DNA of 60,494 bases, taken from NCBI GenBank assembly GCA_963923035.1, contig CAWUKT010000041.1, positions 1 to 60,494 of the forward strand. Direction: 5' to 3'. Positions 43,217 to 55,044 of the stretch are shown piece by piece. How positions within the stretch are numbered: position 1 is the first letter of the stretch; every line of letters starts with the position of its first letter. Under the pieces are notes generated by a model. It worked only from the letters and a program-made list of their open reading frames with translations, made no database searches and was not told the origin of the DNA. Source of the stretch: CAWUKT01 sp963923035 (lineage in GTDB: Bacteria; Bacteroidota; Bacteroidia; J057; JADKCL01). The position numbers and the translations under genes were made by a program.

Positions 43217-44456
43217 AACTTCAGATATGCTCAAACGGGCACTCATACTCCTCGTCATATTCGGTTTGATTACACCTTTCACCTTTGCCAGTGGAGAGCA
43301 CGGCGAAGAGGGAGAGCACCACAGCTCACACCACGAAGAGGAAGTCGCCGACATCATTATCCACCACATCATGGACACCCACGACTGGCATTTCTTCGAT
43401 GTCGGAGAAACGGCCGTGGCCCTGCACCTACCCTGGTTGCTGTATGATGCGGAGGAAGGCTTGAAATTCTTCGCCAATACCCACGCATTGGAAGAGGAAG
43501 CGAACTACATCGTCCACCACGACAAGGTGTACAAAGTAGCCAGCAAAGAAATCGAGTCCGAATATGTGATCAAGGGTAAGCCTGAAGAAGTAGCACCTGA
43601 AGTCGCCCATGAGATTCACGAACTGGAAGCCGACCCCAAATTTGTGGTCACGCATACCAAGTACGTGGAGCGGGACGAAGAAGAGAACAAAACAACGGTC
43701 AATGAATTCAAAGTCTACAAAGCTGCGGCTTCGTCGGTCTACGATTTCTCCATGACCAAAACCGGCCTCCAGATTCTCTTGGTGGCCATTTTTATGTTCT
43801 TCATCTTCCGGGCCGCAGCCAAGGGCTACAAAAAGAATGAAGGCAAGGCCCCCAAAGGCGTTCAGTCCTTTATGGAGCCGCTGGTGATCTTTGTCCGGGA
43901 CGAAGTGGCGAAGCCCTTCCTCCACGGCAAGCACGATCGCTTCATGCCTTACCTCCTGACACTGTTCTTTTTTATCTGGATTTCGAACCTCTTCGGTTTG
44001 ACTCCATTTAACTCGAACATTGCTGGGAACACCACGATCACCGTCATGCTGTCGGCGATCTCCTTCCTGTACATCCTCCGCTACTCTACCGCCGATTTCT
44101 GGGGCCACATTTTCTGGTTCCCGGGTGTGCCGCTTCCCGTGAAGCCGCTCATGCTCGTGGTAGAATTGCTCAGCTTGCTCACCAAGCCGGCCGCCCTCGC
44201 CATTCGTTTGTTCGCAAACATCTCGGCAGGTCACTTCATGGTGCTGTCCCTCATCTCCCTGATCTTTATCCTCGGAGACATGGGCCACAACGCCGTTGGA
44301 GGTTGGTCGATCACGCCGCTGTCACTTCTCTTTGGCCTGTTCATCATGGGCGTTGAGATCATTGTAGCAGCTGTACAGGCATTTGTATTTGCGATGTTGA
44401 CTGCGGTCTTCATCGGTCAGTCTATGGAAACGCATGGTCACGACGACCATCATTGA
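43188..44456 (+). CDS. atpB: F0F1 ATP synthase subunit a, with long N-terminal extension
   Basis: A 422-residue proton-channel subunit. The essential arginine (Arg340 from this start, in LAIRLFANISAGHFMVL) and the helices around it are as expected. The first about 180 residues are an extension typical of Bacteroidota: a signal-like segment (LILLVIFGLITPFTFAS), then a His/Glu-rich stretch (EHGEEGEHHSSHHEEE, about 30-50) and an acidic, beta-rich region ending before the first core helix at about 188. The extension should face the periplasm. The ATG at 43188 has an SD-like AAGGAAAG; ATG 43227 is the alternative. It overlaps the AtpI-like gene. Confidence 0.96.
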   Translation: MKKKNHARIKTSDMLKRALILLVIFGLITPFTFASGEHGEEGEHHSSHHEEEVADIIIHHIMDTHDWHFFDVGETAVALHLPWLLYDAEEGLKFFANTHALEEEANYIVHHDKVYKVASKEIESEYVIKGKPEEVAPEVAHEIHELEADPKFVVTHTKYVERDEEENKTTVNEFKVYKAAASSVYDFSMTKTGLQILLVAIFMFFIFRAAAKGYKKNEGKAPKGVQSFMEPLVIFVRDEVAKPFLHGKHDRFMPYLLTLFFFIWISNLFGLTPFNSNIAGNTTITVMLSAISFLYILRYSTADFWGHIFWFPGVPLPVKPLMLVVELLSLLTKPAALAIRLFANISAGHFMVLSLISLIFILGDMGHNAVGGWSITPLSLLFGLFIMGVEIIVAAVQAFVFAMLTAVFIGQSMETHGHDDHH

Positions 44457-44489
44457 TAATTATTCTTTTTAATCTTAAACAATACTCAC

Positions 44490-44705
44490 ATGGAAGCTAT
44501 TGCAGGTATTGGAATCGGTGCAGGTCTCGCCGCTATTGGTGCAGGCCTCGGCATTGGCCAGCTCGCAGGAAAAGCAGTTGAATCCATTGCGCGTCAACCC
44601 AGCGCCAGCAACGACATCCGTGGTAACATGATCCTTACCGCGGCCTTCATCGAGGGTGTATGTCTGTTTGCTGAGGTTATCTGCCTCCTCGCAGTATTGG
44701 GCTAA
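44490..44705 (+). CDS. atpE: F0F1 ATP synthase subunit c
   Basis: A 71-residue hairpin of two membrane helices with the conserved polar loop ARQP (residues 34-37) and the carboxylate Glu54 in AFIEGVCLF. The glycine motif in helix 1 (GIGAGLAAIGAGLGIG) is normal. Judged by alignment to the sodium-type c subunit (where Glu is followed by Ser and preceded by a Gln in helix 1 at a fixed place), Gly55 follows Glu54 and the Gln is shifted, so proton coupling is more likely. It is followed by a strong stem-loop before atpF. Confidence 0.97.
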   Translation: MEAIAGIGIGAGLAAIGAGLGIGQLAGKAVESIARQPSASNDIRGNMILTAAFIEGVCLFAEVICLLAVLG

Positions 44706-44726
44706 TCCCCAACCGATTAAAAACAC

Positions 44727-44767
44727 ATTGGAAACGCGCCGGGGGAATGCCCCGGCGCCGCTCCAAT
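44727..44767 (+). other. Intercistronic stem-loop between atpE and atpF
   Basis: An outer 6-bp stem (ATTGGA / TCCAAT, 44727-44732 and 44762-44767), a 3/3 internal loop, and a perfect 9-bp stem (GCGCCGGGG / CCCCGGCGC) with a five-base loop. There is no T-tract, so it is not a simple terminator. It could stabilise the upstream atpE mRNA, giving more c subunit than b. Confidence 0.7.
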
Positions 44768-44802
44768 CCCAACTTAGAGCATTGAAACTTTTGATATAAG
44801 AC

Positions 44803-45297
44803 ATGGAAATCCTCATACCACAGTTAGGTCTCTTTTTCTGGTCGCTGTTGATCTTCGTGATCCTCCTGTTCCTGCTCTCCAGGTTCGCTTGGAAGCCGAT
44901 CATGAAAGGCATCAAAGACCGTGAGGAAAGCATCCAGAACGCCCTTGACGAAGCCAAGAAGGCCCGGGAAGAGATGTCGAACCTTCAGGCGGACAACGAA
45001 CGCCTGCTGGCCGAAGCGCGCGCCGAGCGCGACGAGCTGCTGAAGGAAGCCCGGGAGATGAAGGAAAAAATGATCAAGGATGCGAAGGACGAAGCGGAGA
45101 AAGAAGCTACGCGGATCGTTGAAAATGCCCGTGAGCAGATTCAAGGTGAAAAGCGTGCGGCCCTGACCGAGATCAAGAATCAAGTCGGTGCCCTCTCCCT
45201 CGAAATCGCCGAGAAAGTCCTCCGTCAGGAACTTTCCAATCCGGCCGCCCAGAAAGAAGTGGTCGAGAAACTTGTCAAGGAACTCCACTTAAACTAA
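44803..45297 (+). CDS. atpF: F0F1 ATP synthase subunit b
   Basis: A 164-residue peripheral-stalk subunit with one N-terminal membrane helix (LGLFFWSLLIFVILLFLLSRF) and a long charged coiled coil (EEMSNLQADNERLLAEARAE ... EKEATRIVENAREQI). The C-terminal part (SLEIAEKVLRQELSNPAAQ) binds the delta subunit. It follows the atpE stem-loop and precedes atpH by nine bases. Length is normal. Confidence 0.97.
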   Translation: MEILIPQLGLFFWSLLIFVILLFLLSRFAWKPIMKGIKDREESIQNALDEAKKAREEMSNLQADNERLLAEARAERDELLKEAREMKEKMIKDAKDEAEKEATRIVENAREQIQGEKRAALTEIKNQVGALSLEIAEKVLRQELSNPAAQKEVVEKLVKELHLN

Positions 45298-45306
45298 GGA
45301 GACGTC

Positions 45307-45858
45307 ATGATTGAAATTCGTCTGGGTGATCGTTACGCCAAATCCATCTACGAGCTTGCAGTAGAACTCAAGCAGGTGGATGCAGTGCGTGATGATTTTA
45401 TCCTGATCGATAGCGTCTGCATGCAGAACCGCGATTTTCGTCTGCTGCTGTCCAGTCCGATTGTCCACGTAGGCAAGAAGAAGGCCATCATCCGCCAAAT
45501 CTTCGAAGGCAAGCTCTCCGAGGTGACCGCCAATTTGCTGGAAATCATCCTTCGTAAGCACCGGGAAAAATATCTCCACGACATTGCCCAGCGCTACCTC
45601 GCCCTCTACGACAAGCGGCACAATATCATCCGCGGAAAGATCGTCAGCGCGACTCCCCTTCAGCCCGAACAGCGCCAGGCCATCATCGACCTGGTCAAGT
45701 CCGAACTGAAGACCGATTTCCGTCTGACCGAAGAAGTGGATCCCGAATTGATCGGGGGCTTCCGTCTCCTCGTGGGTGACCGTCTGTTTGACGGCTCCAT
45801 CGCCACCCGCTTGCGGGAACTCCAACAAGAATTTAAGAATAATCCGTACGTCAAATAA
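45307..45858 (+). CDS. atpH: F0F1 ATP synthase subunit delta
   Basis: A 183-residue stalk protein linking F1 to subunit b. Marks are RYAKSIYELAVE at the N-terminus, the middle (FRLLLSSPIVHVGKKKAIIR), the RGKIVSATPL segment and the C-terminal ELIGGFRLLVGDRLFDGSI, all typical of the OSCP/delta family. It starts nine bases after atpF and ends nine bases before atpA. No signal or membrane segment. Confidence 0.97.
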   Translation: MIEIRLGDRYAKSIYELAVELKQVDAVRDDFILIDSVCMQNRDFRLLLSSPIVHVGKKKAIIRQIFEGKLSEVTANLLEIILRKHREKYLHDIAQRYLALYDKRHNIIRGKIVSATPLQPEQRQAIIDLVKSELKTDFRLTEEVDPELIGGFRLLVGDRLFDGSIATRLRELQQEFKNNPYVK

Positions 45859-45867
45859 TATAAATCC

Positions 45868-47451
45868 ATGGTAGAAGTAAGACCAGATGAAGTCTCCGCG
45901 ATCCTGCGCCAGCAGTTGAGCAACTTCAAATCTGAAACTGAGCTGGAACAAGTTGGTACCGTACTCCAGATTGGTGACGGTATTGCACGTATATATGGCC
46001 TTTCCAAGGTTCAGGCTGGTGAACTCGTTGAGTTCGGTACGGGCCTCAAAGGCATGGTCCTGAACCTGGAAGAGGACAACGTTGGAGCCGTACTGTTCGG
46101 TTCCTCCGAAGGAATTAAAGAAGGCGACACCGTCAAGCGTACCGGTCAGATTGCCTCTCTCCCCGTGAGCGAAAAGATGATCGGCCGGGTGATCAACCCG
46201 CTTGGTGAAGCCATCGACGGAAAAGGTCCGATCGAAGGTCCTTTCTTTGAGTCTCCGTTTGAGCGCAAAGCTCCCGGGGTAATCTACCGTCAGCCCGTAG
46301 CTGAGCCGCTTCAGACCGGACTCAAGGCCATCGACGCCATGATTCCGATTGGCCGTGGCCAGCGGGAATTGATCATTGGAGACCGCCAGACCGGTAAAAC
46401 CGCTGTGGCCCTCGATACGATCATCAACCAGCGCGAGTTCTACGAAAAGGGTGAGCCGGTCTTCTGTATCTATGTGGCCATCGGCCAGAAAGGTACGACC
46501 GTTGCCCAGGTACAGGCCGCTTTGGAAAAGCACGGTGCCATGGATTACACCGTCATCGTTTCCGCTCCGGCTGCCGCTCCGGCTCCGCTTCAGTTCTTCG
46601 CTCCCTTTGCAGGGGCTGCCATCGGAGAATTCTTCCGCGACTCCGGACGCCACGCTTTGGTGATCTATGATGACCTGTCCAAGCAGGCAGTAGCTTACCG
46701 TGAGGTATCCCTGCTGCTCCGTCGTCCTCCTGGTCGTGAGGCCTACCCGGGTGACGTATTCTACCTGCACTCCCGTCTCCTCGAGCGTGCGGCCAAGATC
46801 ATCGAAAATGATGACATCGCAGCCAACATGAACGACCTCCCCGACTCTTACAAGAGTATCGTTAAAGGTGGTGGTTCCTTGACGGCCCTTCCCTTTATCG
46901 AAACCCAGGCCGGTGACGTTTCCGCCTATATCCCGACCAACGTAATTTCCATTACCGACGGTCAGATCTTCTTGGAATCCAGCCTCTTCAACTCTGGTGT
47001 ACGTCCGGCCATTAACGTGGGTATCTCGGTATCCCGGGTAGGTGGATCGGCTCAGATCAAGTCCATGAAGAAAGTGGCTGGTACCCTGAAGTTGGACCTC
47101 GCCCAGTACCGCGAGTTGGAAGCATTCGCTAAGTTCGGTTCCGACCTGGATGCCACCACCGTTCGTACCCTCGAGCGTGGTAAGCGTCTGGTAGAAGTAC
47201 TGAAGCAGAAGCAGTACGCGCCGATGCGCGTAGAGCACCAGGTAGCCATCATCTACGTCGCTACCAATGGTTTCCTCGATCCGGTTCCGGTGAACAAAAT
47301 CAAGGAGTTTGAAGCTGCCTTCATTGAAAACCTGGAATTGAACCACCGCAATGTTCTTGATAACCTGCTGAAGGTCAAGAAAATTGAAGGTGAGAATAAG
47401 AGTATTATCGAAGCCGCTGCTCAGGAAGTAGCTGCCAGCTATAAAGCATAA
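45868..47451 (+). CDS. atpA: F0F1 ATP synthase subunit alpha
   Basis: A 527-residue F1 subunit with the Walker A motif GDRQTGKT at residues 171-178 and the flanking RGQRELIIGDRQTG. It shows the N-terminal beta-barrel (GTVLQIGDGIARIYGL), DLSKQAVAYREVSLLLRRPPGREAYPGD-type region in the centre, and the C-terminal helical domain. Alpha binds nucleotide without hydrolysing it. Codon use is strongly biased to CGT, GGT and CTC, as for the gld genes. A long open frame on the opposite strand here is a by-product of that bias. Confidence 0.98.
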   Translation: MVEVRPDEVSAILRQQLSNFKSETELEQVGTVLQIGDGIARIYGLSKVQAGELVEFGTGLKGMVLNLEEDNVGAVLFGSSEGIKEGDTVKRTGQIASLPVSEKMIGRVINPLGEAIDGKGPIEGPFFESPFERKAPGVIYRQPVAEPLQTGLKAIDAMIPIGRGQRELIIGDRQTGKTAVALDTIINQREFYEKGEPVFCIYVAIGQKGTTVAQVQAALEKHGAMDYTVIVSAPAAAPAPLQFFAPFAGAAIGEFFRDSGRHALVIYDDLSKQAVAYREVSLLLRRPPGREAYPGDVFYLHSRLLERAAKIIENDDIAANMNDLPDSYKSIVKGGGSLTALPFIETQAGDVSAYIPTNVISITDGQIFLESSLFNSGVRPAINVGISVSRVGGSAQIKSMKKVAGTLKLDLAQYRELEAFAKFGSDLDATTVRTLERGKRLVEVLKQKQYAPMRVEHQVAIIYVATNGFLDPVPVNKIKEFEAAFIENLELNHRNVLDNLLKVKKIEGENKSIIEAAAQEVAASYKA

Positions 47452-47475
47452 TTTTAACCAGAAAGGATAGCCGAG

Positions 47476-48372
47476 ATGGCGAACCTAAAGGAAATTAGAG
47501 GACGGATTGCCAGCGTCAAGACGACGAAGCAGATGACCAGTGCCATGAAAATGGTGGCCGCTGCCAAGTTGAACCGGGCGCAGGACCGTATCGTGAAGCT
47601 CCGCCCCTATGCGGTCAAGCTCCAGGAAATCATGAGCGACATCGTCGCGAATGTGGACCCGGAAGACTTCCGCAGCCCGTATACCGAGGAGCGTCCGGTC
47701 GAAAATGTAGTCGTCATTGTGGTGACTTCTAACCGTGGATTGTGTGGTGCGTTCAATACCGCCGCCGCCCGCCACGCAGAAGATACCATCAATGAAAAAT
47801 TTGCCGAGCAAAAGGAAAATGGAACCCTCCAACTCCTGTGCATCGGTAAGAAAGGCTACGAATACTTCCGGCGTCGTGGATACAATATGTGGGGCGAAAA
47901 CCACGATGTATTTGCCAGCTTGAGCTTTGAAACCGTTCAGGATGTGGCCGACCAGTTACTGGATGCGTATGCAGAAGGCACCATCGACCACGTAGAATTG
48001 GTCTACAACGAGTTCAAGAACGTTGTGTTTCAGATTCGGACCAATGAGCAGTTTTTGCCGCTTCCCAAAACGGAAGCCAGTGAGGAAGAAACTGCCGGAG
48101 GTTCAGGAGATTATATCTTTGAACCCGGTCAGGCTGAAATTTTGACCGATCTGATTCCCAAAAGCCTTCGGATCAAGTTGTACCGTTCGGTATTGGAATC
48201 CAATGCGGGTGAGCAGGGCGCACGGATGACTGCCATGGACTCCGCTACGGAAAATGCCGACGAATTGCTCCGCGAATTGCGGCTCAAGTACAACCAGGCT
48301 CGTCAGGCGGCGATTACGACCGAGATTTTGGAGATCGTGGCTGGTGCTGCGGCCCTGGAATCCGGCAGTTGA
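47476..48372 (+). CDS. atpG: F0F1 ATP synthase subunit gamma
   Basis: A 298-residue rotor shaft of F1. The N-terminal helix (LKEIRGRIASVKTTKQMTSA) and the conserved VVVTSNRGLCGAFNT are present, and the C-terminal helix ends in NQARQAAITTEILEIVAGA. It is the last gene of the unit. The genes for beta (atpD) and epsilon (atpC) do not follow; they lie elsewhere in Bacteroidota genomes of this type. Two tandem hairpins, the second with a T-tract, follow the stop. Confidence 0.98.
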   Translation: MANLKEIRGRIASVKTTKQMTSAMKMVAAAKLNRAQDRIVKLRPYAVKLQEIMSDIVANVDPEDFRSPYTEERPVENVVVIVVTSNRGLCGAFNTAAARHAEDTINEKFAEQKENGTLQLLCIGKKGYEYFRRRGYNMWGENHDVFASLSFETVQDVADQLLDAYAEGTIDHVELVYNEFKNVVFQIRTNEQFLPLPKTEASEEETAGGSGDYIFEPGQAEILTDLIPKSLRIKLYRSVLESNAGEQGARMTAMDSATENADELLRELRLKYNQARQAAITTEILEIVAGAAALESGS

Positions 48373-48385
48373 TCAAAGACCAAAC

Positions 48386-48442
48386 GCGCGGCTCAGCCGC
48401 GCCAAAATACCGAAGAGGCTGTCCGCGGGCAGCCTCTTTTAT
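48386..48442 (+). terminator. Tandem hairpins ending the ATP synthase operon
   Basis: First hairpin GCGCGGC / GCCGCGC (48386-48402, three-base loop), then AAGAGGCTG / CAGCCTCTT (48413-48421 and 48430-48438) followed by TTTATTTT. The second is a good intrinsic terminator. Confidence 0.88.
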
Positions 48443-48676
48443 TTTCCTTCCCCACCATTCTATCCCGTTTAAGTCATTATTCCCCTAAAACGACCAGCCG
48501 AGGCGGCTCGAGGAACCAAAGGGAAAGAAGCAAAATCGATGGAATATTTTGCTATTTGTGTGTTTGTGGTGATGGGAGATTGAAATTATTTCTGGGGCAG
48601 AACAAAATTTGGAGTATTGTCTTGGGAAAACCTGTTCCGAGCGGTCCATTTTTCCAAATCTTAAAATCAGTTTTCC

Positions 48677-48684
48677 TAAATTTG
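48677..48684 (+). promoter_or_regulatory. Probable metH -7 element
   Basis: TAAATTTG matches TAnnTTTG exactly and ends 37 bases ahead of the metH ATG. No TTG at the standard spacing was found. Confidence 0.45.
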
Positions 48685-48721
48685 CCCCACATCAAAAAAA
48701 TCGGCTAAAGAATTCGTATTG

Positions 48722-52410
<3,689 letters not shown>

Positions 52411-52411
<1 letters not shown>

Positions 52412-52980
52412 TGCACCCATTTCGGGAGCACATTTCATCTTTCATCTCGCTTTCACCCTCCGATTGGGGAGCCATAGAGGCGCGGTTGGAGGTAGAGGAA
52501 GTGGGGGAAAATGCGTGGTGGTTGGAAGAGGGGAAGATTTGCCGAAAATTGGGATGGTTAGAAAGTGGTTTGTTGCGCTATGTGGAGATGGTAGAAGGGG
52601 AAGAGAAAACCAAGTTTTTCACCACTTCCGGCCAATTGTTCACGTCTTCCATCAGTTTCGCTGACCAAACGCCAGCGGCCGAGTCCATTCAGGTCATCCG
52701 TCCGGCCCGAATTCACGTCCTTTCATTTGACCAGGTCCAGGAAATCTATCAACTCGTTCCCACCTGGGCCCTTTACATCCGTCGGGTCTTGCTCTCCGTG
52801 ACCCGCGACACCGACCAACTCCTGTCCGAGTCCAAGACCATGAGCGCCGAGGAGCGCTACCGCCGCCTCCTGCAAGAGGAGCCCGAATTGGTGCGGGATG
52901 TCTCGATCAAGCACCTCGCCAGCTACCTGGGCATCGCACCGGAGAGCCTGAGCCGCATCCGTCGCCGGCTCCGGGATTGA
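52411..52980 (+). CDS. Crp/Fnr family transcriptional regulator
   Basis: A 189-residue regulator with an N-terminal cyclic-nucleotide-binding-type beta-roll (about 20-110, GLLRYVEMVEGEEKTKFF and SFADQTPAAESIQV) and a C-terminal winged helix (about 150-189, VSIKHLASYLGIAPESLSRI). The effector-binding residues of true CRP (RxS motif) are not seen, so a ligand cannot be named. It starts at the ATG sharing its A with the metH stop (TGATG), so it is translationally coupled to metH. It may regulate methionine or one-carbon metabolism, or be coupled merely by position. It converges with the FG-GAP gene five bases later. Confidence 0.92.
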
Positions 52981-52985
52981 TTTTC

Positions 52986-54884
52986 CTACCTACCCGCCAC
53001 CTTGGCAATTTTGATTCCCTTCCGCCCCCACGAATTCCTCAATTCCACGAGGTAGATTCCATTGTCCAGTTGTTTTCCTTGTTCATTCCTCCCATCCCAA
53101 ACCCATTCATGCTGGTGATTGGTGGGTAAGTGGTAAGTCCGAACGAGGCTCCCTTTCGCATCAAATATCCTGCAAGTCATAGGTTCCAGGCCAAAGTCTT
53201 GGAGGGAAAAGGTGATGGTTTCCTGAAATGGATTGGGGTAGGCGAGGAGGGGAAAGGAAAAGGGCCGGGTGCTGCTGAGGGCAAGGGAATCTTCCCGGAT
53301 GAGGAGCATCGTATCGGCGGGGAGGCCCGTAAAAGTCTGGACCGTTCCACTGGGCCAGTAAACAGTCAGGGAATCCACAGAGCTGGAATTGCCGAGGCCG
53401 AAATGGGCAATGCTGCTGTTCTGGGAGATATGGCTGCTTCCGCCGCTGATTTCATGGACCCAGCGGGTGCCATTGGCGGCTATCTGAATATGGGCGCCGT
53501 AGCCGTCCCGGTTGCTCCAAACCCCTTCCAGCTCGACCTGCAACCAGTGCTGATTCGAATTGAGGTCGTTCCGGTACAATTTGGAGAAATGGGGGGAATT
53601 GATGGTATCGCCCACCACGACGTTGACTAAGATGTCGAGGTCGCCGTCCTGATCAAAGTCGCAGTAAGAGGCCCCACGGGCGCGGGCGGTATCTCCCAGG
53701 TTGGCGGAGAAGGTGATGTCGGAAAAAGTACCATTGCCATTGTTAAGCCACAGGCGGTCGGGATCGGCTTCTGCATTGGTGAAGATGTCAATCATGCTGA
53801 TGTATCCGTTGGCGCAGAAAAGGTCCTGCCAACTGTCGTTGTCCGCGTCCAAAAAGAACGTGCCCCAGCCGGTTGACATCGCGTTGCTGAGGGAATCTCC
53901 CGGGACGCCCGCAGCATAAGCCTGCTCCGAAAAAACGCCGTTGCCTTGGTTTTGGTGGAGCAGATTGGCGCCGATATTCGTGATGTAATAGTCGAGGTCC
54001 AGGTCGTGGTCGTAATCGCCCACGGCGAAGCCCATGCCGTAGATGCCATGGTCTACCCCGGCCGCGCTCCCGACGTCCTGAAAGGACGGCCCGGGATCAT
54101 TTTGGAACAAAATATTGGGAGCGATCCACCCGCCAAAGTCATTGGCGACCCACAGGTCAACGTCGCGGTCCTGGTCGAAATCGGTGAAAATCGTGGCCAG
54201 GCCACAGCCCGTATCAGCCAGGACGGCCGGTGTGATATTGGAAAAGGTCCCATTTCCATTGTTGTGCCAGAGGATATTCCCATCGCAACGGTGGGCGAAG
54301 CCATTTTGATTGCCGAGAGAGTCCTTGGTGATCTCGGGATCGTAGACGTAGTTGGCCGAATAGAGGTCCAGAAGGCCATCGTTGTCATAGTCCCCAAAAC
54401 TGGCTGCTGGCGTCCAGACCGAGTCCAATCCCAGCCCACTGCTCAAGGTAATGTCGCTGAAGGTCCCATCGCCATTGTTGCGGAACAGAAAGTTTCGCTC
54501 GTGCCACCAGGTGCCGACAAAAATCTCCCGGTAGCCATCGTTGTCGATGTCCCCGGTGACCACCCCCTGGGTGGAAAAGGAATTGGGAATGATGAAACCG
54601 GCCGCAACCGTGACATCGGTAAAGGTGCCATTGCCTTCATTGCGGTAGAGCCGATTGCCCGTATCGCCGCCGGAAAGCACCAGGTCCTGGTCGCCGTCCC
54701 GATCGTAATCCAGCCAGGCACTGCCGCCCGCCATGTCCGCCCGGTTGAATGCCCGCTGGGTGATGCCGACCGATTGGGCAACTTCGGTGAACTGGAGAGG
54801 GGCTTGACCGAAACACTGACTTGCGAAAGCAAGGCCTACACTAAAAATCAGGAGCCATTTACAGATTTGATATTGTTTATTCAT
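52986..54884 (-). CDS. T9SS-secreted FG-GAP/VCBS and ASPIC/UnbV protein
   Basis: A 632-residue exported protein with signal peptide (LLIFSVGLAFASQCFG). It has a series of FG-GAP/VCBS beta-propeller repeats (about 45-430; pattern DYDRDGDQDLVLSGGD, DIDNDGYREIFVG, DFDQDRDVDLWV, each with the DxDxDG calcium-binding loop), then an ASPIC/UnbV domain (about 445-545, NSNQHWLQVELEG, NRDGYGAHIQI, SGGSSHISQNSSIAHFGLG). The last about 80 residues (LAYPNPFQETITFSL ... QLDNGIYLVELRNSWG) are a FlgD-like T9SS sorting domain. The repeats probably bind calcium; the ligand is unknown. Confidence 0.95.
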   Translation of the reverse strand: MNKQYQICKWLLIFSVGLAFASQCFGQAPLQFTEVAQSVGITQRAFNRADMAGGSAWLDYDRDGDQDLVLSGGDTGNRLYRNEGNGTFTDVTVAAGFIIPNSFSTQGVVTGDIDNDGYREIFVGTWWHERNFLFRNNGDGTFSDITLSSGLGLDSVWTPAASFGDYDNDGLLDLYSANYVYDPEITKDSLGNQNGFAHRCDGNILWHNNGNGTFSNITPAVLADTGCGLATIFTDFDQDRDVDLWVANDFGGWIAPNILFQNDPGPSFQDVGSAAGVDHGIYGMGFAVGDYDHDLDLDYYITNIGANLLHQNQGNGVFSEQAYAAGVPGDSLSNAMSTGWGTFFLDADNDSWQDLFCANGYISMIDIFTNAEADPDRLWLNNGNGTFSDITFSANLGDTARARGASYCDFDQDGDLDILVNVVVGDTINSPHFSKLYRNDLNSNQHWLQVELEGVWSNRDGYGAHIQIAANGTRWVHEISGGSSHISQNSSIAHFGLGNSSSVDSLTVYWPSGTVQTFTGLPADTMLLIREDSLALSSTRPFSFPLLAYPNPFQETITFSLQDFGLEPMTCRIFDAKGSLVRTYHLPTNHQHEWVWDGRNEQGKQLDNGIYLVELRNSWGRKGIKIAKVAGR

Positions 54885-55044
54885 CCCGAACGCGCCTTAT
54901 TGATTGAAGATGGCCGCCAGCGAATTGCTGGGACCATCAATTAAAAACCAATCCCCAGAATGTTTCCGTTCGATCAGTGAATGAACGCTCTGGCTTGGTG
55001 ATGACCTTGATCTGGATAGTAAATCGTTTTCTTAACCAACTATT
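54885..55044. other. Divergent intergenic region with a stem-loop
   Basis: This 160-base gap holds the promoters of the divergent genes on both sides. A stem-loop at 54909-54938 combines GATGG/CCATC with an inner CCAGC/GCTGG. No exact TAnnTTTG element was found on either strand. Confidence 0.4.

Larger units (their letters stand above)
48373..48721. other. Intergenic region between atpG and metH
   Basis: 349 bases without a gene. The left part holds the ATP operon terminator. A 5-bp hairpin AGCCG/CGGCT (48496-48508) lies in the middle. The right part, from about 48540, is AT-rich and contains the likely metH -7 element at 48677-48684. No B12 or SAM riboswitch could be confirmed. Confidence 0.6.

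Noticed and set aside
44490..44705. Sodium-type subunit c
   Set aside because: Gly follows the essential Glu54 and the helix-1 Gln is offset from the sodium-ligand position, so proton coupling is favoured.
45289..47346. Long antisense open frame over atpH and atpA
   Set aside because: It mirrors strongly codon-biased atp genes and has no family motif; the same happens antisense to the M43 gene (17792-19333), the PBP (36049-37470) and the adhesin (57571-59337).
48622..48645. Sequence resembling a B12 box upstream of metH
   Set aside because: It lacks the conserved core of the cobalamin riboswitch and lies ahead of the likely promoter, so a riboswitch call is not supported.
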